Source: Ruminococcus sp.
Lineage (GTDB): Bacteria; Bacillota; Clostridia; Oscillospirales; Acutalibacteraceae
DNA: 6,069 bases
Direction of reading: 5' to 3'
Assembly (NCBI GenBank): GCA_004558485.1
Contig: SFCS01000040.1
Coordinates: 1 to 6,069, forward strand
The translations under genes and the position numbers were made by a program. The notes below the pieces were generated by a model. That model was not told where the DNA came from. It did not search any database and worked only from the letters and a program-made list of their open reading frames with translations. Below are positions 1-5,380 of the stretch, piece after piece. How positions within the stretch are numbered: the stretch's first letter is position 1; every line of letters starts with the position of its first letter.

Positions 1-987
1 AAGAAGACCAAAAGCGGCTATTCCACCAACGCAGAGGTGTTGGAGGAGCTGCGCACGGCGCATCCCGTTGTGGACATGCTTTTGGAATATCGCACGCTTT
101 CCAAGCTGAAAAGCACCTATTGTGACGGGCTGCTCAAGGTGATCGGCGCGGACGGGCGCATCCATTCCTCCTTCAATCAAACCGAAACGCGCACCGGCAG
201 AATTTCCTCGACCGAGCCGAACCTGCAAAACATCCCCGTGCGGCAGGCGGTGGGGCGGGAGCTGCGGCGTTTTTTCCTTGCAGAGGACGGGAGCCTTTTG
301 TGCGACGCGGACTATTCGCAGATCGAGCTGCGCGTGCTGGCGGCAATGGCGGGCGATCCCACTATGTCGGAGGCGTTCAACACCGGCGTGGACATCCACC
401 GCCTGACGGCATCGCAGGTGTTCGGCATTCCCGAGGAAATGGTGACGCCGCTCATGCGCTCCCGTGCAAAGGCGGTCAATTTCGGCATTGTCTACGGTAT
501 CGGCGCGCACTCGCTGTCAAAGGACATCGGCGTGTCGTACAAAGAGGCAAAGGAATATATCGACGGCTATTTTCATCACTTCGGCGCAGTCGCCGGTTTC
601 ATGGACGGACTCATTGCGGCTGCCAAGAAAAAGGGCTATGCCGAAACGCTGCTCGGCAGACGCCGCCCGTTGCCGGAGCTGCGCTCAGGCAATGCGATCA
701 CGCGCTCATTCGGCGAACGGGTCGCACGCAACATGCCGATCCAGGGGACGGCAGCGGACATTATCAAAATTGCCATGGTGCATGTGTATGCGCGGCTGCG
801 CGAGGAGGGCATGGCGTCGCGGCTGATATTGCAGGTACATGACGAGCTGATTGTGGAGGCGCCTGCGGCGGAGGCGGAAAAGGCTGCCGCCATCCTGCGC
901 GAGGAAATGGAAAACGCCGTCAGGCTTTCCGTGAAGCTGCTCGCGGATGTGCACATCGGAAAGACCTGGTACGATGCAAAAGGATAA
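1..987 (+). CDS. polA: DNA polymerase I, C-terminal polymerase domain (5' partial)
   Basis: DNA polymerase I fills gaps during DNA repair and Okazaki-fragment maturation. The frame is open from base 1 (starting KKTKSGYSTNAE) to a TAA at 985-987, so 328 residues of the C-terminus are present. The N-terminal 5'-nuclease, any 3'-5' exonuclease domain and most of the thumb lie upstream of the window. All family A polymerase motifs are visible (residues of the fragment): the thumb/palm TGRISSTEPNLQNIP segment near 65-79; motif A, DADYSQIELR, with the metal-binding Asp at about 104; motif B, RSRAKAVNFGIVYG, near 153-166, with the O-helix Lys, Phe and Tyr; and motif C, QVHDELIVE, with the second catalytic Asp at about 281. 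It ends in the usual WYDAK-type tail, so the 3' end is natural. The TTG at 37 is internal, not a start. A strong hairpin follows at once. Identification is very secure; intactness of the N-terminus cannot be judged. Confidence 0.98.
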   Translation, partial: KKTKSGYSTNAEVLEELRTAHPVVDMLLEYRTLSKLKSTYCDGLLKVIGADGRIHSSFNQTETRTGRISSTEPNLQNIPVRQAVGRELRRFFLAEDGSLLCDADYSQIELRVLAAMAGDPTMSEAFNTGVDIHRLTASQVFGIPEEMVTPLMRSRAKAVNFGIVYGIGAHSLSKDIGVSYKEAKEYIDGYFHHFGAVAGFMDGLIAAAKKKGYAETLLGRRRPLPELRSGNAITRSFGERVARNMPIQGTAADIIKIAMVHVYARLREEGMASRLILQVHDELIVEAPAAEAEKAAAILREEMENAVRLSVKLLADVHIGKTWYDAKG

Positions 988-988
988 A

Positions 989-1020
989 AAAATCGGCTGT
1001 TCATTTGAACAGCCGATTTT
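989..1020. terminator. Bidirectional intrinsic terminator between polA and the DUF1292 gene
   Basis: A perfect 14-bp inverted repeat, AAAATCGGCTGTTC (989-1002) and GAACAGCCGATTTT (1007-1020), with an ATTT loop, starts two bases after the polA stop. On the plus strand it is followed by TTTTCGTTTT; on the minus strand by seven consecutive T (complement of A986-A992). Both flanks fit a rho-independent terminator, so it probably stops polA transcripts and also anything arriving from the convergent minus-strand gene. The uninterrupted T run is better on the minus strand. Confidence 0.9.
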
Positions 1021-1049
1021 CGTTTTCAGTTCTCCCGCCGTGTCGTAAA

Positions 1050-1194
1050 GTGTCCGAATAACCTGCTACCGAAACAGCAGGTGGCAGCCGCCCAATGTGT
1101 TCAGGCTCCCTTCGTCCCGCAAAGCGGGGAGGTCTGCCGTCCGGCATCGGAGCCGGGCTTCCTTAGTAAAATTTGTAGTAGGGTTAATGGACAC
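1050..1194. ncRNA. Possible structured RNA element in the polA/DUF1292 intergenic region, family unknown
   Basis: This covers most of a 200-base gap (1021-1220) without a convincing gene. Complementary segments nest into a plausible multibranch fold. The outer stem is GTGTCC (1050-1055) with GGACAC (1189-1194), continued after a small internal loop by TAACC (1059-1063) with GGTTA (1182-1186). Inside are a hairpin CCTGCT/AGCAGG (1062-1067/1076-1081, sharing two bases with the outer stem), a stem GGCAGCC/GG-U-CTGCC (1083-1089/1131-1138) holding a CCCGC/GCGGG hairpin (1116-1120/1124-1128), and a hairpin 1139-1145/1152-1158. An A/T-rich unpaired stretch (1159-1181) follows. Orientation is undecided: a G-U wobble in the last hairpin favours plus, while the better downstream T run and position after the DUF1292 gene favour minus (3' UTR). 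I see no clear promoter of its own and cannot match it to 6S, SRP, tmRNA, RNase P or a known riboswitch. The fold was made by eye, without energy or covariation support. Confidence 0.35.
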
Positions 1195-1220
1195 AGGTCC
1201 GCGCGCACAGCAGGATACAC

Positions 1221-1532
1221 TCAGTTTTCTTCTGTCTCGCTTTCGTTGTCGATCTCATAGAGATCCGAAAGACGCTCCTCGAAAATGCCCGCGATTTCGT
1301 CAAAGGTGTCGTCGTCCTCAATCGGCACCAAAAGATCCTCGCCGTTTTCGTTCACGACCTCAAGAACGATCAGCTCGCCGTCGTCCTCGACCGCCTCCTG
1401 TGGATCGTCGTGCACCGGCGTCAGTGCAACATAACGGCTCTCGTCGGTCTCGATGGCATCCAGTATTTCAAATTGATGCTGGTTTCCCTCGTCGTCAATG
1501 ACGGATACCAGATCCGGCCCGTATTCTTCCAT
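1221..1532 (-). CDS. DUF1292 family protein (YrzB-like), small acidic protein
   Basis: This 103-residue protein has the DUF1292 pattern. The N-terminal half is a strand-rich module (LVSVIDDEGNQHQFEILDAIE), then a segment on the theme Y-V-A-L-x-P, a second strand block (DGELIVLEVVNENGEDLLVPIEDDDTFDEI) and a short acidic helix and tail. The family is common in Firmicutes (B. subtilis YrzB is a member), cytosolic and of unknown function. About 37 of 103 residues are Asp or Glu, against only two Arg and no Lys, so it is very acidic. The ATG at 1530-1532 is chosen because AGGAG (complement of 1541-1545) lies 8 nt upstream; the TGA is at 1221-1223. In many relatives yrzB sits next to ruvX; here it stands alone, convergent with polA and divergent from the next operon, with its own promoter at 1566-1594. 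Confidence 0.9.
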   Translation of the reverse strand: MEEYGPDLVSVIDDEGNQHQFEILDAIETDESRYVALTPVHDDPQEAVEDDGELIVLEVVNENGEDLLVPIEDDDTFDEIAGIFEERLSDLYEIDNESETEEN

Positions 1533-1565
1533 CTTTCATTCTCCTATCATCCTGTTTCTGCTTCT

Positions 1566-1594
1566 ATTGTATAGCGAAAACTTTCCCTCGTCAA
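1566..1594 (-). promoter_or_regulatory. Sigma-A-type promoter of the DUF1292 gene
   Basis: Read on the minus strand, TTGACG (complement of 1589-1594) and TACAAT (complement of 1566-1571) are separated by exactly 17 bases. Each hexamer has one mismatch to consensus. Transcription would start near 1559, giving a leader of about 25-30 nt that carries the AGGAG ribosome binding site. The spacing and location directly upstream of the gene make it convincing. Confidence 0.8.
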
Positions 1595-1634
1595 GTGAAA
1601 TATTTGCCTGCGTACCGAAAGGCAGCGCACCGCA

Positions 1635-1647
1635 TATACTGTGTATA
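1635..1647 (+). promoter_or_regulatory. Candidate -10 element and short palindrome upstream of the DUF3343 gene
   Basis: TATACT (1635-1640) is a good -10 hexamer about 37 bases upstream of the DUF3343 start codon. It lies within a perfect palindrome, TATAC-TGT-GTATA (1635-1647). No good -35 hexamer stands 16-18 bases upstream; TTGCCT at 1604-1609 is too far away (25 bases). The site could be a weak or activator-dependent promoter with an overlapping operator, or coincidence. Confidence 0.35.
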
Positions 1648-1661
1648 GAGTAACTGCGTGC

Positions 1662-1670
1662 AGGGGAGGG
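1662..1670 (+). promoter_or_regulatory. Ribosome binding site fixing the DUF3343 start
   Basis: The purine run AGGGGAGGG lies 6 nt before the ATG at 1677. The same frame is open back to a GTG at 1641, but that codon has no Shine-Dalgarno site and an extension would run through this one. The ATG at 1677 is therefore preferred. Confidence 0.8.
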
Positions 1671-1676
1671 ACAAGG

Positions 1677-1895
1677 ATGGACGGCAGAAATTTTTATGTT
1701 CCGACAATTACAGCAGCCATGCGCGGAAAAGATGTGCTTGCCGCTGCGGGAATGCAGGCATATGTGAGCCGCAACACCGATATGAACGCCTCTGCGGGCT
1801 GTAGTTACAGTATTTCCGTTATGCATGACGGTATGCGTGCACAGCGGGTGCTGCAGCAAAACCGCATCCGCATCACGCGCGAAGAAAGCAGGTAG
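1677..1895 (+). CDS. DUF3343 domain protein (putative Se/S carrier-like)
   Basis: This 72-residue protein resembles the DUF3343 (putative Se/S carrier protein-like) family. The start, RNFYVPTITAAMRGKDVL, matches the family theme of a strand followed by a helix that recognises small carrier-like folds. Then come AYVSR and the segment SAGCSYSISV, with the single cysteine, C42, at the position where the family has a conserved Gly-Cys. A final helix/strand (MRAQRVLQQNRIRI) ends the fold. The lone cysteine is the likely site for carrying sulfur or selenium; this is inferred from the family name and position, not shown. The gene lies 12 nt upstream of a cysteine-desulfurase-like gene whose ribosome binding site overlaps this stop codon, so the two are almost surely co-transcribed and perhaps translationally coupled. 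Such pairs recur in Clostridia and have been linked to selenium or sulfur handling. No selD, yedF or selenoprotein gene is visible in this window, so the selenium link is open. Confidence 0.75.
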   Translation: MDGRNFYVPTITAAMRGKDVLAAAGMQAYVSRNTDMNASAGCSYSISVMHDGMRAQRVLQQNRIRITREESR

Positions 1896-1902
1896 GGGGA
1901 GA
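1894..1902 (+). promoter_or_regulatory. Ribosome binding site for a GTG start, overlapping the upstream stop codon
   Basis: AGGGGGAGA lies 5-6 nt before the GTG at 1908 and overlaps the TAG (1893-1895) of the DUF3343 gene. It supports the non-ATG start of the aminotransferase and suggests coupled translation. The product then begins MFYWDNAATT, the expected N-terminus of this family. Confidence 0.8.
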
Positions 1903-1907
1903 TAGAG

Positions 1908-3065
1908 GTGTTCTATTGGGATAATGCGGCAACGACCTTTCCGAAACCGCATGCCGTGCGCAAGGCGATGGCACAGGCGCTCATGCGCTATGGCGCCAAC
2001 CCCGGCAGGGGCGGACACGCCATGGCATATGCCACATCAGAGGCGGTCTACCGCTGTCGGGAGACAGCGGCGGAGCTTTTCGGAGCGGATGGGCCGGAGC
2101 GCGTCGTGTTCACGCTGAACTGCACCATGGCTATGAATATCGTCCTCAAGGGACTTTTGGCAAACGGGGGAAACGCCGTTATCTCGGATGTAGAGCATAA
2201 CGCCGTCCTGCGCCCGCTGCATGCACTTTCAACGCAAAAGCATGTGACCTACACGACCGTGCCTGTGAGCCTTGACGATCCCGCCGAAACGGTGCGGCGG
2301 TTTGAAAAAGCCGTCACCGCCGACACGCGCGTCATCGTTTGTTCCCATGTGTCCAATGTTTTCGGCGTGATACAGCCGATCCGGCAGATCGGCGCCATAG
2401 CAAGAGAGCACCACATCCCGTTTGTGGTGGACGCCGCGCAGTCGGCGGGCGTTTTACCCCTTGACATGGTGCGCGATAACATTGATTTTCTCTGTATTGC
2501 CGGACACAAGGGCGTATACGGTCCGATGGGAACGGGCATGCTTCTCACCTCCGGCAGATATGCGCTGCCGTCCTTCATTGAGGGCGGCACGGGCAGCCGC
2601 TCCATGGATCCGCGTCAGCCGGACGATCTTCCGGATCACTTAGAGAGCGGGACGCCGAACACAGTGGGTATTTGCGGGCTTTATGCAGGAATGCAATTTG
2701 TGAAAACGGTCGGGATCGCGCATATCTACGAACGGGAGCTTGCGCACATCGTGGCGGTATATCGCGCTCTGGAGAATACGCAAGGCATACAGCTTTACAC
2801 GCCATGTCCGACGGCAGGACGCTTTGCGCCCGTGCTTTCCTACAATGTCGCGGGCGTTCCCAGCGAAAAAACAGCGGCGCTGCTAAGCGAGGCGGGTGTT
2901 GCGGTGCGTGCGGGACTGCACTGTGCGCCGCTCGCCCATCTGAAAATGGGCACACAGGGAGGCGGAACGGTGCGTTTGGCGCCGTGCGTATTCACGACGG
3001 AGGACGAGACGCAAAAAGTTATAAAAATTCTCCGACAAACTGCGCAAAAAGCGTTGCAAACCTGA
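1908..3065 (+). CDS. Class V aminotransferase, cysteine desulfurase family protein
   Basis: This 385-residue fold-type I PLP enzyme most resembles the NifS/SufS-like 'cysteine desulfurase family' found beside DUF3343 genes. Desulfurases move sulfur (or selenium from selenocysteine) to a cysteine persulfide for delivery to partners. Visible landmarks are the N-terminal YWDNAATTFPKP; His97 in DVEHNA, which stacks on PLP; HVSNVFGVIQPI (147-158); Asp175 and Gln178 in VVDAAQSAG; the Schiff-base Lys201 in AGHKGVYGP; EGGTGSRS (225-232); and RAGLHCAPLAH (334-344), whose Cys339 sits where the persulfide cysteine is expected. Length is normal for the group. The GTG start has a strong ribosome binding site. 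It forms an operon with the small DUF3343 gene, a plausible sulfur/selenium acceptor. Its last codons contain the -35 of the cdaA promoter. Family assignment is firm; whether it desulfurates cysteine, selenocysteine or another substrate cannot be told from sequence. Confidence 0.92.
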   Translation: MFYWDNAATTFPKPHAVRKAMAQALMRYGANPGRGGHAMAYATSEAVYRCRETAAELFGADGPERVVFTLNCTMAMNIVLKGLLANGGNAVISDVEHNAVLRPLHALSTQKHVTYTTVPVSLDDPAETVRRFEKAVTADTRVIVCSHVSNVFGVIQPIRQIGAIAREHHIPFVVDAAQSAGVLPLDMVRDNIDFLCIAGHKGVYGPMGTGMLLTSGRYALPSFIEGGTGSRSMDPRQPDDLPDHLESGTPNTVGICGLYAGMQFVKTVGIAHIYERELAHIVAVYRALENTQGIQLYTPCPTAGRFAPVLSYNVAGVPSEKTAALLSEAGVAVRAGLHCAPLAHLKMGTQGGGTVRLAPCVFTTEDETQKVIKILRQTAQKALQT

Positions 3066-3082
3066 GGGAAGAATGGTATAAT
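3054..3082 (+). promoter_or_regulatory. Sigma-A-type promoter of cdaA-cdaR
   Basis: TTGCAA (3054-3059) and a perfect TATAAT (3077-3082) are 17 bases apart, and TGG just before the -10 makes it an extended -10 promoter. The -35 lies inside the last codons of the desulfurase-like gene and the -10 in the gap after it. cdaA-cdaR can therefore be transcribed independently of the upstream operon. The start point would be near 3089, leaving a short leader of roughly 27 nt. Confidence 0.85.
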
Positions 3083-3101
3083 GTCATTGTATATTTTTCG
3101 G

Positions 3102-3107
3102 AAGGGG
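3102..3107 (+). promoter_or_regulatory. Ribosome binding site fixing the cdaA start
   Basis: AAGGGG lies 8 nt before the ATG at 3116. The cdaA frame is open far upstream (to about 2672), but that stretch overlaps the desulfurase gene and lies upstream of the cdaA promoter. The start at 3116 gives the expected N-terminus ahead of the first membrane segment. An out-of-frame ATG at 3111 reads only two codons (Met-Gln-stop). Confidence 0.8.
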
Positions 3108-3115
3108 AAAATGCA

Positions 3116-4006
3116 ATGACGGAGTTTTTCCAAACGGTATGGCACGCGATTGCCGGTTTCTTCTCTTCCTATCACTGGATCACGGATACCTTGGATATTC
3201 TGCTGGTTGCACTGATTATTTATTATGTCATCCGTATGATCCGTGATTCCCGCGCGGAGCAGCTCATTAAGGGCATTTTTCTGTTGGTTGTTGCCTATCT
3301 TCTGTCGTGGCTTTGTCATTTCGTCACGGTGAAGTATCTTTTGCAGCTGCTGTTTGACAACGGTCTTTTGGTGCTTGTGGTGATTTTTCAGCCGGAGCTG
3401 CGGCGTATCCTCGAAAAGACCGCCAACTCCCGATCCGGTCTGCCGGCGCTCGTCGGCATTTTTTCCGGCGAGCAAAAGGAACGCCAGACACAGCAAACAA
3501 ACCGCGTGATTTCGGCGGTCTCTGCCGGCGTGCGGACGCTGCAGCAACTGAAAATGGGCGCGCTCATTGTTTTTGAACGCAACACGAAGCTCGGTGAGAT
3601 CATCAACACGGGAACGGTCGTGAACGCCGAGCCAACGGGCGAGCTGATCGGCAACATCTTTTTCAACAAAGCGCCGCTGCACGATGGGGCGATGATCATT
3701 CGTGACGGCAAGGTGTATGCCGCCGGCTGCATTCTGCCGCTGTCCGATCAGCGCATCAGCCGTGAGCTCGGCACGCGGCACAGAGCCGGTGTCGGCATGA
3801 GTGAAAATTCCGATGCGATTGTGGTGATCGTCTCGGAGGAGACCGGCAACATTTCCGTCGCCGTCAACGGCAATCTCGAACGGAATTTCACGCCGGAGTC
3901 GCTGCGCATGAAATTGAGCAACGAGCTGATCTCCGCCGATGACGATGAGGCACAAAAGCGAGTAAAGCGTCCGATCGCCAAGCTGCGGGGGAGGAGAAAG
4001 AAATGA
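3116..4006 (+). CDS. cdaA: Membrane diadenylate cyclase CdaA
   Basis: CdaA condenses two ATP into cyclic di-AMP, the second messenger that controls potassium and osmolyte transport and cell-wall homeostasis in Firmicutes. The 296-residue protein has three predicted membrane helices (about 26-42, 53-70 and 75-91), the FQPELRRILE segment that joins membrane and catalytic parts (91-100), and a DAC (DisA_N) domain from about 125 to 265. The active-site motifs are intact: HDGAMI with DGA at 190-192, and GTRHRAG with RHR at 221-223. The C-terminal tail is basic (KRVKRPIAKLRGRRKK). Length is in the normal CdaA range, slightly long because of the tail. The gene has its own promoter (3054-3082) and its TGA overlaps the ATG of cdaR by 4 nt (ATGA), so the two are translationally coupled, as in the conserved cdaA-cdaR module. 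B. subtilis calls it cdaA/ybbP; others dacA. Confidence 0.97.
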   Translation: MTEFFQTVWHAIAGFFSSYHWITDTLDILLVALIIYYVIRMIRDSRAEQLIKGIFLLVVAYLLSWLCHFVTVKYLLQLLFDNGLLVLVVIFQPELRRILEKTANSRSGLPALVGIFSGEQKERQTQQTNRVISAVSAGVRTLQQLKMGALIVFERNTKLGEIINTGTVVNAEPTGELIGNIFFNKAPLHDGAMIIRDGKVYAAGCILPLSDQRISRELGTRHRAGVGMSENSDAIVVIVSEETGNISVAVNGNLERNFTPESLRMKLSNELISADDDEAQKRVKRPIAKLRGRRKK

Positions 4007-5325
4007 ATAGCAAGTTTTCTCTGAACCGCTTTTTGCATAACGACCGCCTGGTGATGATCTTTTCGCTGATCCTTGCCGTGGTCGTTTGGGCTGTGGTCGT
4101 ATATGGGCCGAGCAACGAACAGGAGCGCACGATAAGCGGCGTTCCCGTGACGGTCACCCTCGGCGACTATGCCGCGGAAACGCTCGGTATGCGCATCGTG
4201 GAGGGGCAGAACATGACCGCCTCCGTGAAGGTCTACGGTCGTCGTTCCGTCATCGAGCAATTGACTGCGCAGGATATTCTGCTGACCGCCGACACCACAT
4301 CGGTGATTTCCCCGGGAACATATTCCGATCTGACGGTGAAGGCGACTAAAAACGGTAAGCTGTCGGATTATGAGATCGTGTCCGTAGATCCCGCGGTTGC
4401 CGGTATCACCTGCGACATATGGACGGAAAAGCTGATCGAGGTGCAGGTGCAGATCAACGGCATTGTTTCCGCTGATACCGCCAAGTATCATATCGGTACG
4501 CCCGTTGTTTCGAGCGATGCCATGGAGGATAAATCCATCCGCATCAGCGGCCCGAAATCAGAGCTTGACACGGTCGCCTCCGTGGTTGCCGTCGTGAGCG
4601 ACGAGGCAGAGCTCAGCGAGACAAAGGTGTTTGACGCCACGCTCAAAGCGCTGGATGTCAACGGGAATACGGCGGACATCAAAAATTGCAGCATGAACAG
4701 CGAGAACGCCAGCGTGCGCGTCACGGTGCCGGTGCTGTTCTATCGCAAGGCGACGCTTTCCTATCAGCTGACCAATGCGCCGGCGGCGTATGCCTCCGCG
4801 CAAAATCTCGTCACCTTCACGCCGTCCTCTCTTGAACTCTGGGGAACGGAGCCGGTGATCGAGAGCTTTGAAAAGCAGCTGGGTACGCTGTGCACCTTTG
4901 ATTTTGATAAGCTGTCTCCGAGTAATTTGCAGCAGACTCTTTCACTGACAGTGCCGGAGTCGCTCAAAGTGATCGGCGGCGTGCAGGAGATCACGGCAAA
5001 GATCAATCTCGGCGCCGTCCGTTCAAGAACACTGTCAGCACAGCTTACCGACAGCAACACGACCTTCGTCAACTGTCCTGCCGGAGTTTCCGTCTCGTTG
5101 ATGGAAAACACGCTGAACAACATCACGGTCTGCGGCCCTGCCAATGTGATAAATAAGTTAAAGGCATCCGATCTGCAAATAGCGGTGGATGTCAAGGGCG
5201 ATGCCGCTCTCGGACAACGCACGCTCGTGGCGCGCGTCACGCTGCCGAACTATCCCAATGTATGGGTATACTACGGAGAGGCGGCTGCGGGCTACAATTT
5301 GCTGACAACTGTCACCGCAAAATAA
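4003..5325 (+). CDS. cdaR: YbbR-domain regulator of CdaA (CdaR)
   Basis: CdaR is a membrane-anchored extracytoplasmic protein that binds CdaA and modulates c-di-AMP synthesis. The 440-residue product has a short cytoplasmic N-terminus, one membrane helix at about 16-34 (VMIFSLILAVVVWAVVVY), and then four YbbR repeats outside the cell at roughly 42-138, 142-241, 248-336 and 341-438. The repeats show as recurring strand-turn motifs: VKVYGRRSVIEQL, IRISGPKSELDTV, LELWGTEPVIESF and ITVCGPANVINKL. There are no catalytic motifs. Size and four-repeat structure match Firmicute CdaR. The start overlaps the cdaA stop, with GGAGGAG (3990-3996) 6 nt upstream. In many Firmicutes the third gene of this operon is glmM; here a terminator-like hairpin and an rRNA methyltransferase gene follow instead. 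Confidence 0.94.
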   Translation: MNSKFSLNRFLHNDRLVMIFSLILAVVVWAVVVYGPSNEQERTISGVPVTVTLGDYAAETLGMRIVEGQNMTASVKVYGRRSVIEQLTAQDILLTADTTSVISPGTYSDLTVKATKNGKLSDYEIVSVDPAVAGITCDIWTEKLIEVQVQINGIVSADTAKYHIGTPVVSSDAMEDKSIRISGPKSELDTVASVVAVVSDEAELSETKVFDATLKALDVNGNTADIKNCSMNSENASVRVTVPVLFYRKATLSYQLTNAPAAYASAQNLVTFTPSSLELWGTEPVIESFEKQLGTLCTFDFDKLSPSNLQQTLSLTVPESLKVIGGVQEITAKINLGAVRSRTLSAQLTDSNTTFVNCPAGVSVSLMENTLNNITVCGPANVINKLKASDLQIAVDVKGDAALGQRTLVARVTLPNYPNVWVYYGEAAAGYNLLTTVTAK

Positions 5326-5329
5326 TGCT

Positions 5330-5358
5330 GAAAAGCCTGTCAACCTGACAGGCTTTTC
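5330..5358 (+). terminator. Intrinsic terminator or attenuator-like hairpin after cdaR
   Basis: GAAAAGCCTGTCA (5330-5342) pairs with TGACAGGCTTTTC (5346-5358) around a short ACC loop, starting five bases after the cdaR stop. The T tract is only four long before C and G, so termination may be partial. It lies 22 bases before the next start codon, leaving no room for a promoter between. The A-rich left arm means it could also act on the minus strand. Confidence 0.75.
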
Positions 5359-5380
5359 GATTGAAACGGAGAAAAAGCAG

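Noticed and set aside
1050..1194. Assignment of the structured region to 6S RNA, SRP RNA, a c-di-AMP riboswitch or a T-box
   Set aside because: The hallmark sequences are missing (no GGAAGGAAGCAG of SRP RNA, no AGGGUGG of T-boxes, no ydaO-type core), and the branched layout does not fit the single long hairpin of 6S RNA.
1097..1501. Plus-strand open frame of 134 codons
   Set aside because: It is antisense to the DUF1292 gene, with an Arg/Pro/Ser-rich product, as expected from the complement of acidic codons; no ribosome binding site.
2672..3115. N-terminal extension of cdaA
   Set aside because: The frame is open, but it overlaps the desulfurase coding sequence and lies mostly upstream of the cdaA promoter. 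The product would be unlike any CdaA N-terminus.
2840..3955. Long minus-strand open frame (371 codons) across the desulfurase 3' end and cdaA
   Set aside because: It is antisense to two well-identified genes, has a low-complexity His/Arg/Gln-rich product without recognisable domains, and has no credible ribosome binding site. It is a shadow of GC-biased codon use.
3748..4491. Minus-strand open frame of 247 codons opposite cdaA/cdaR
   Set aside because: It spans the overlap of two real genes on the other strand and its product has no recognisable domain.
5261..5272. TATACT within the end of cdaR as an rlmD promoter
   Set aside because: There is no -35 hexamer at a workable distance, and the transcript would have to cross the hairpin at 5330-5358.
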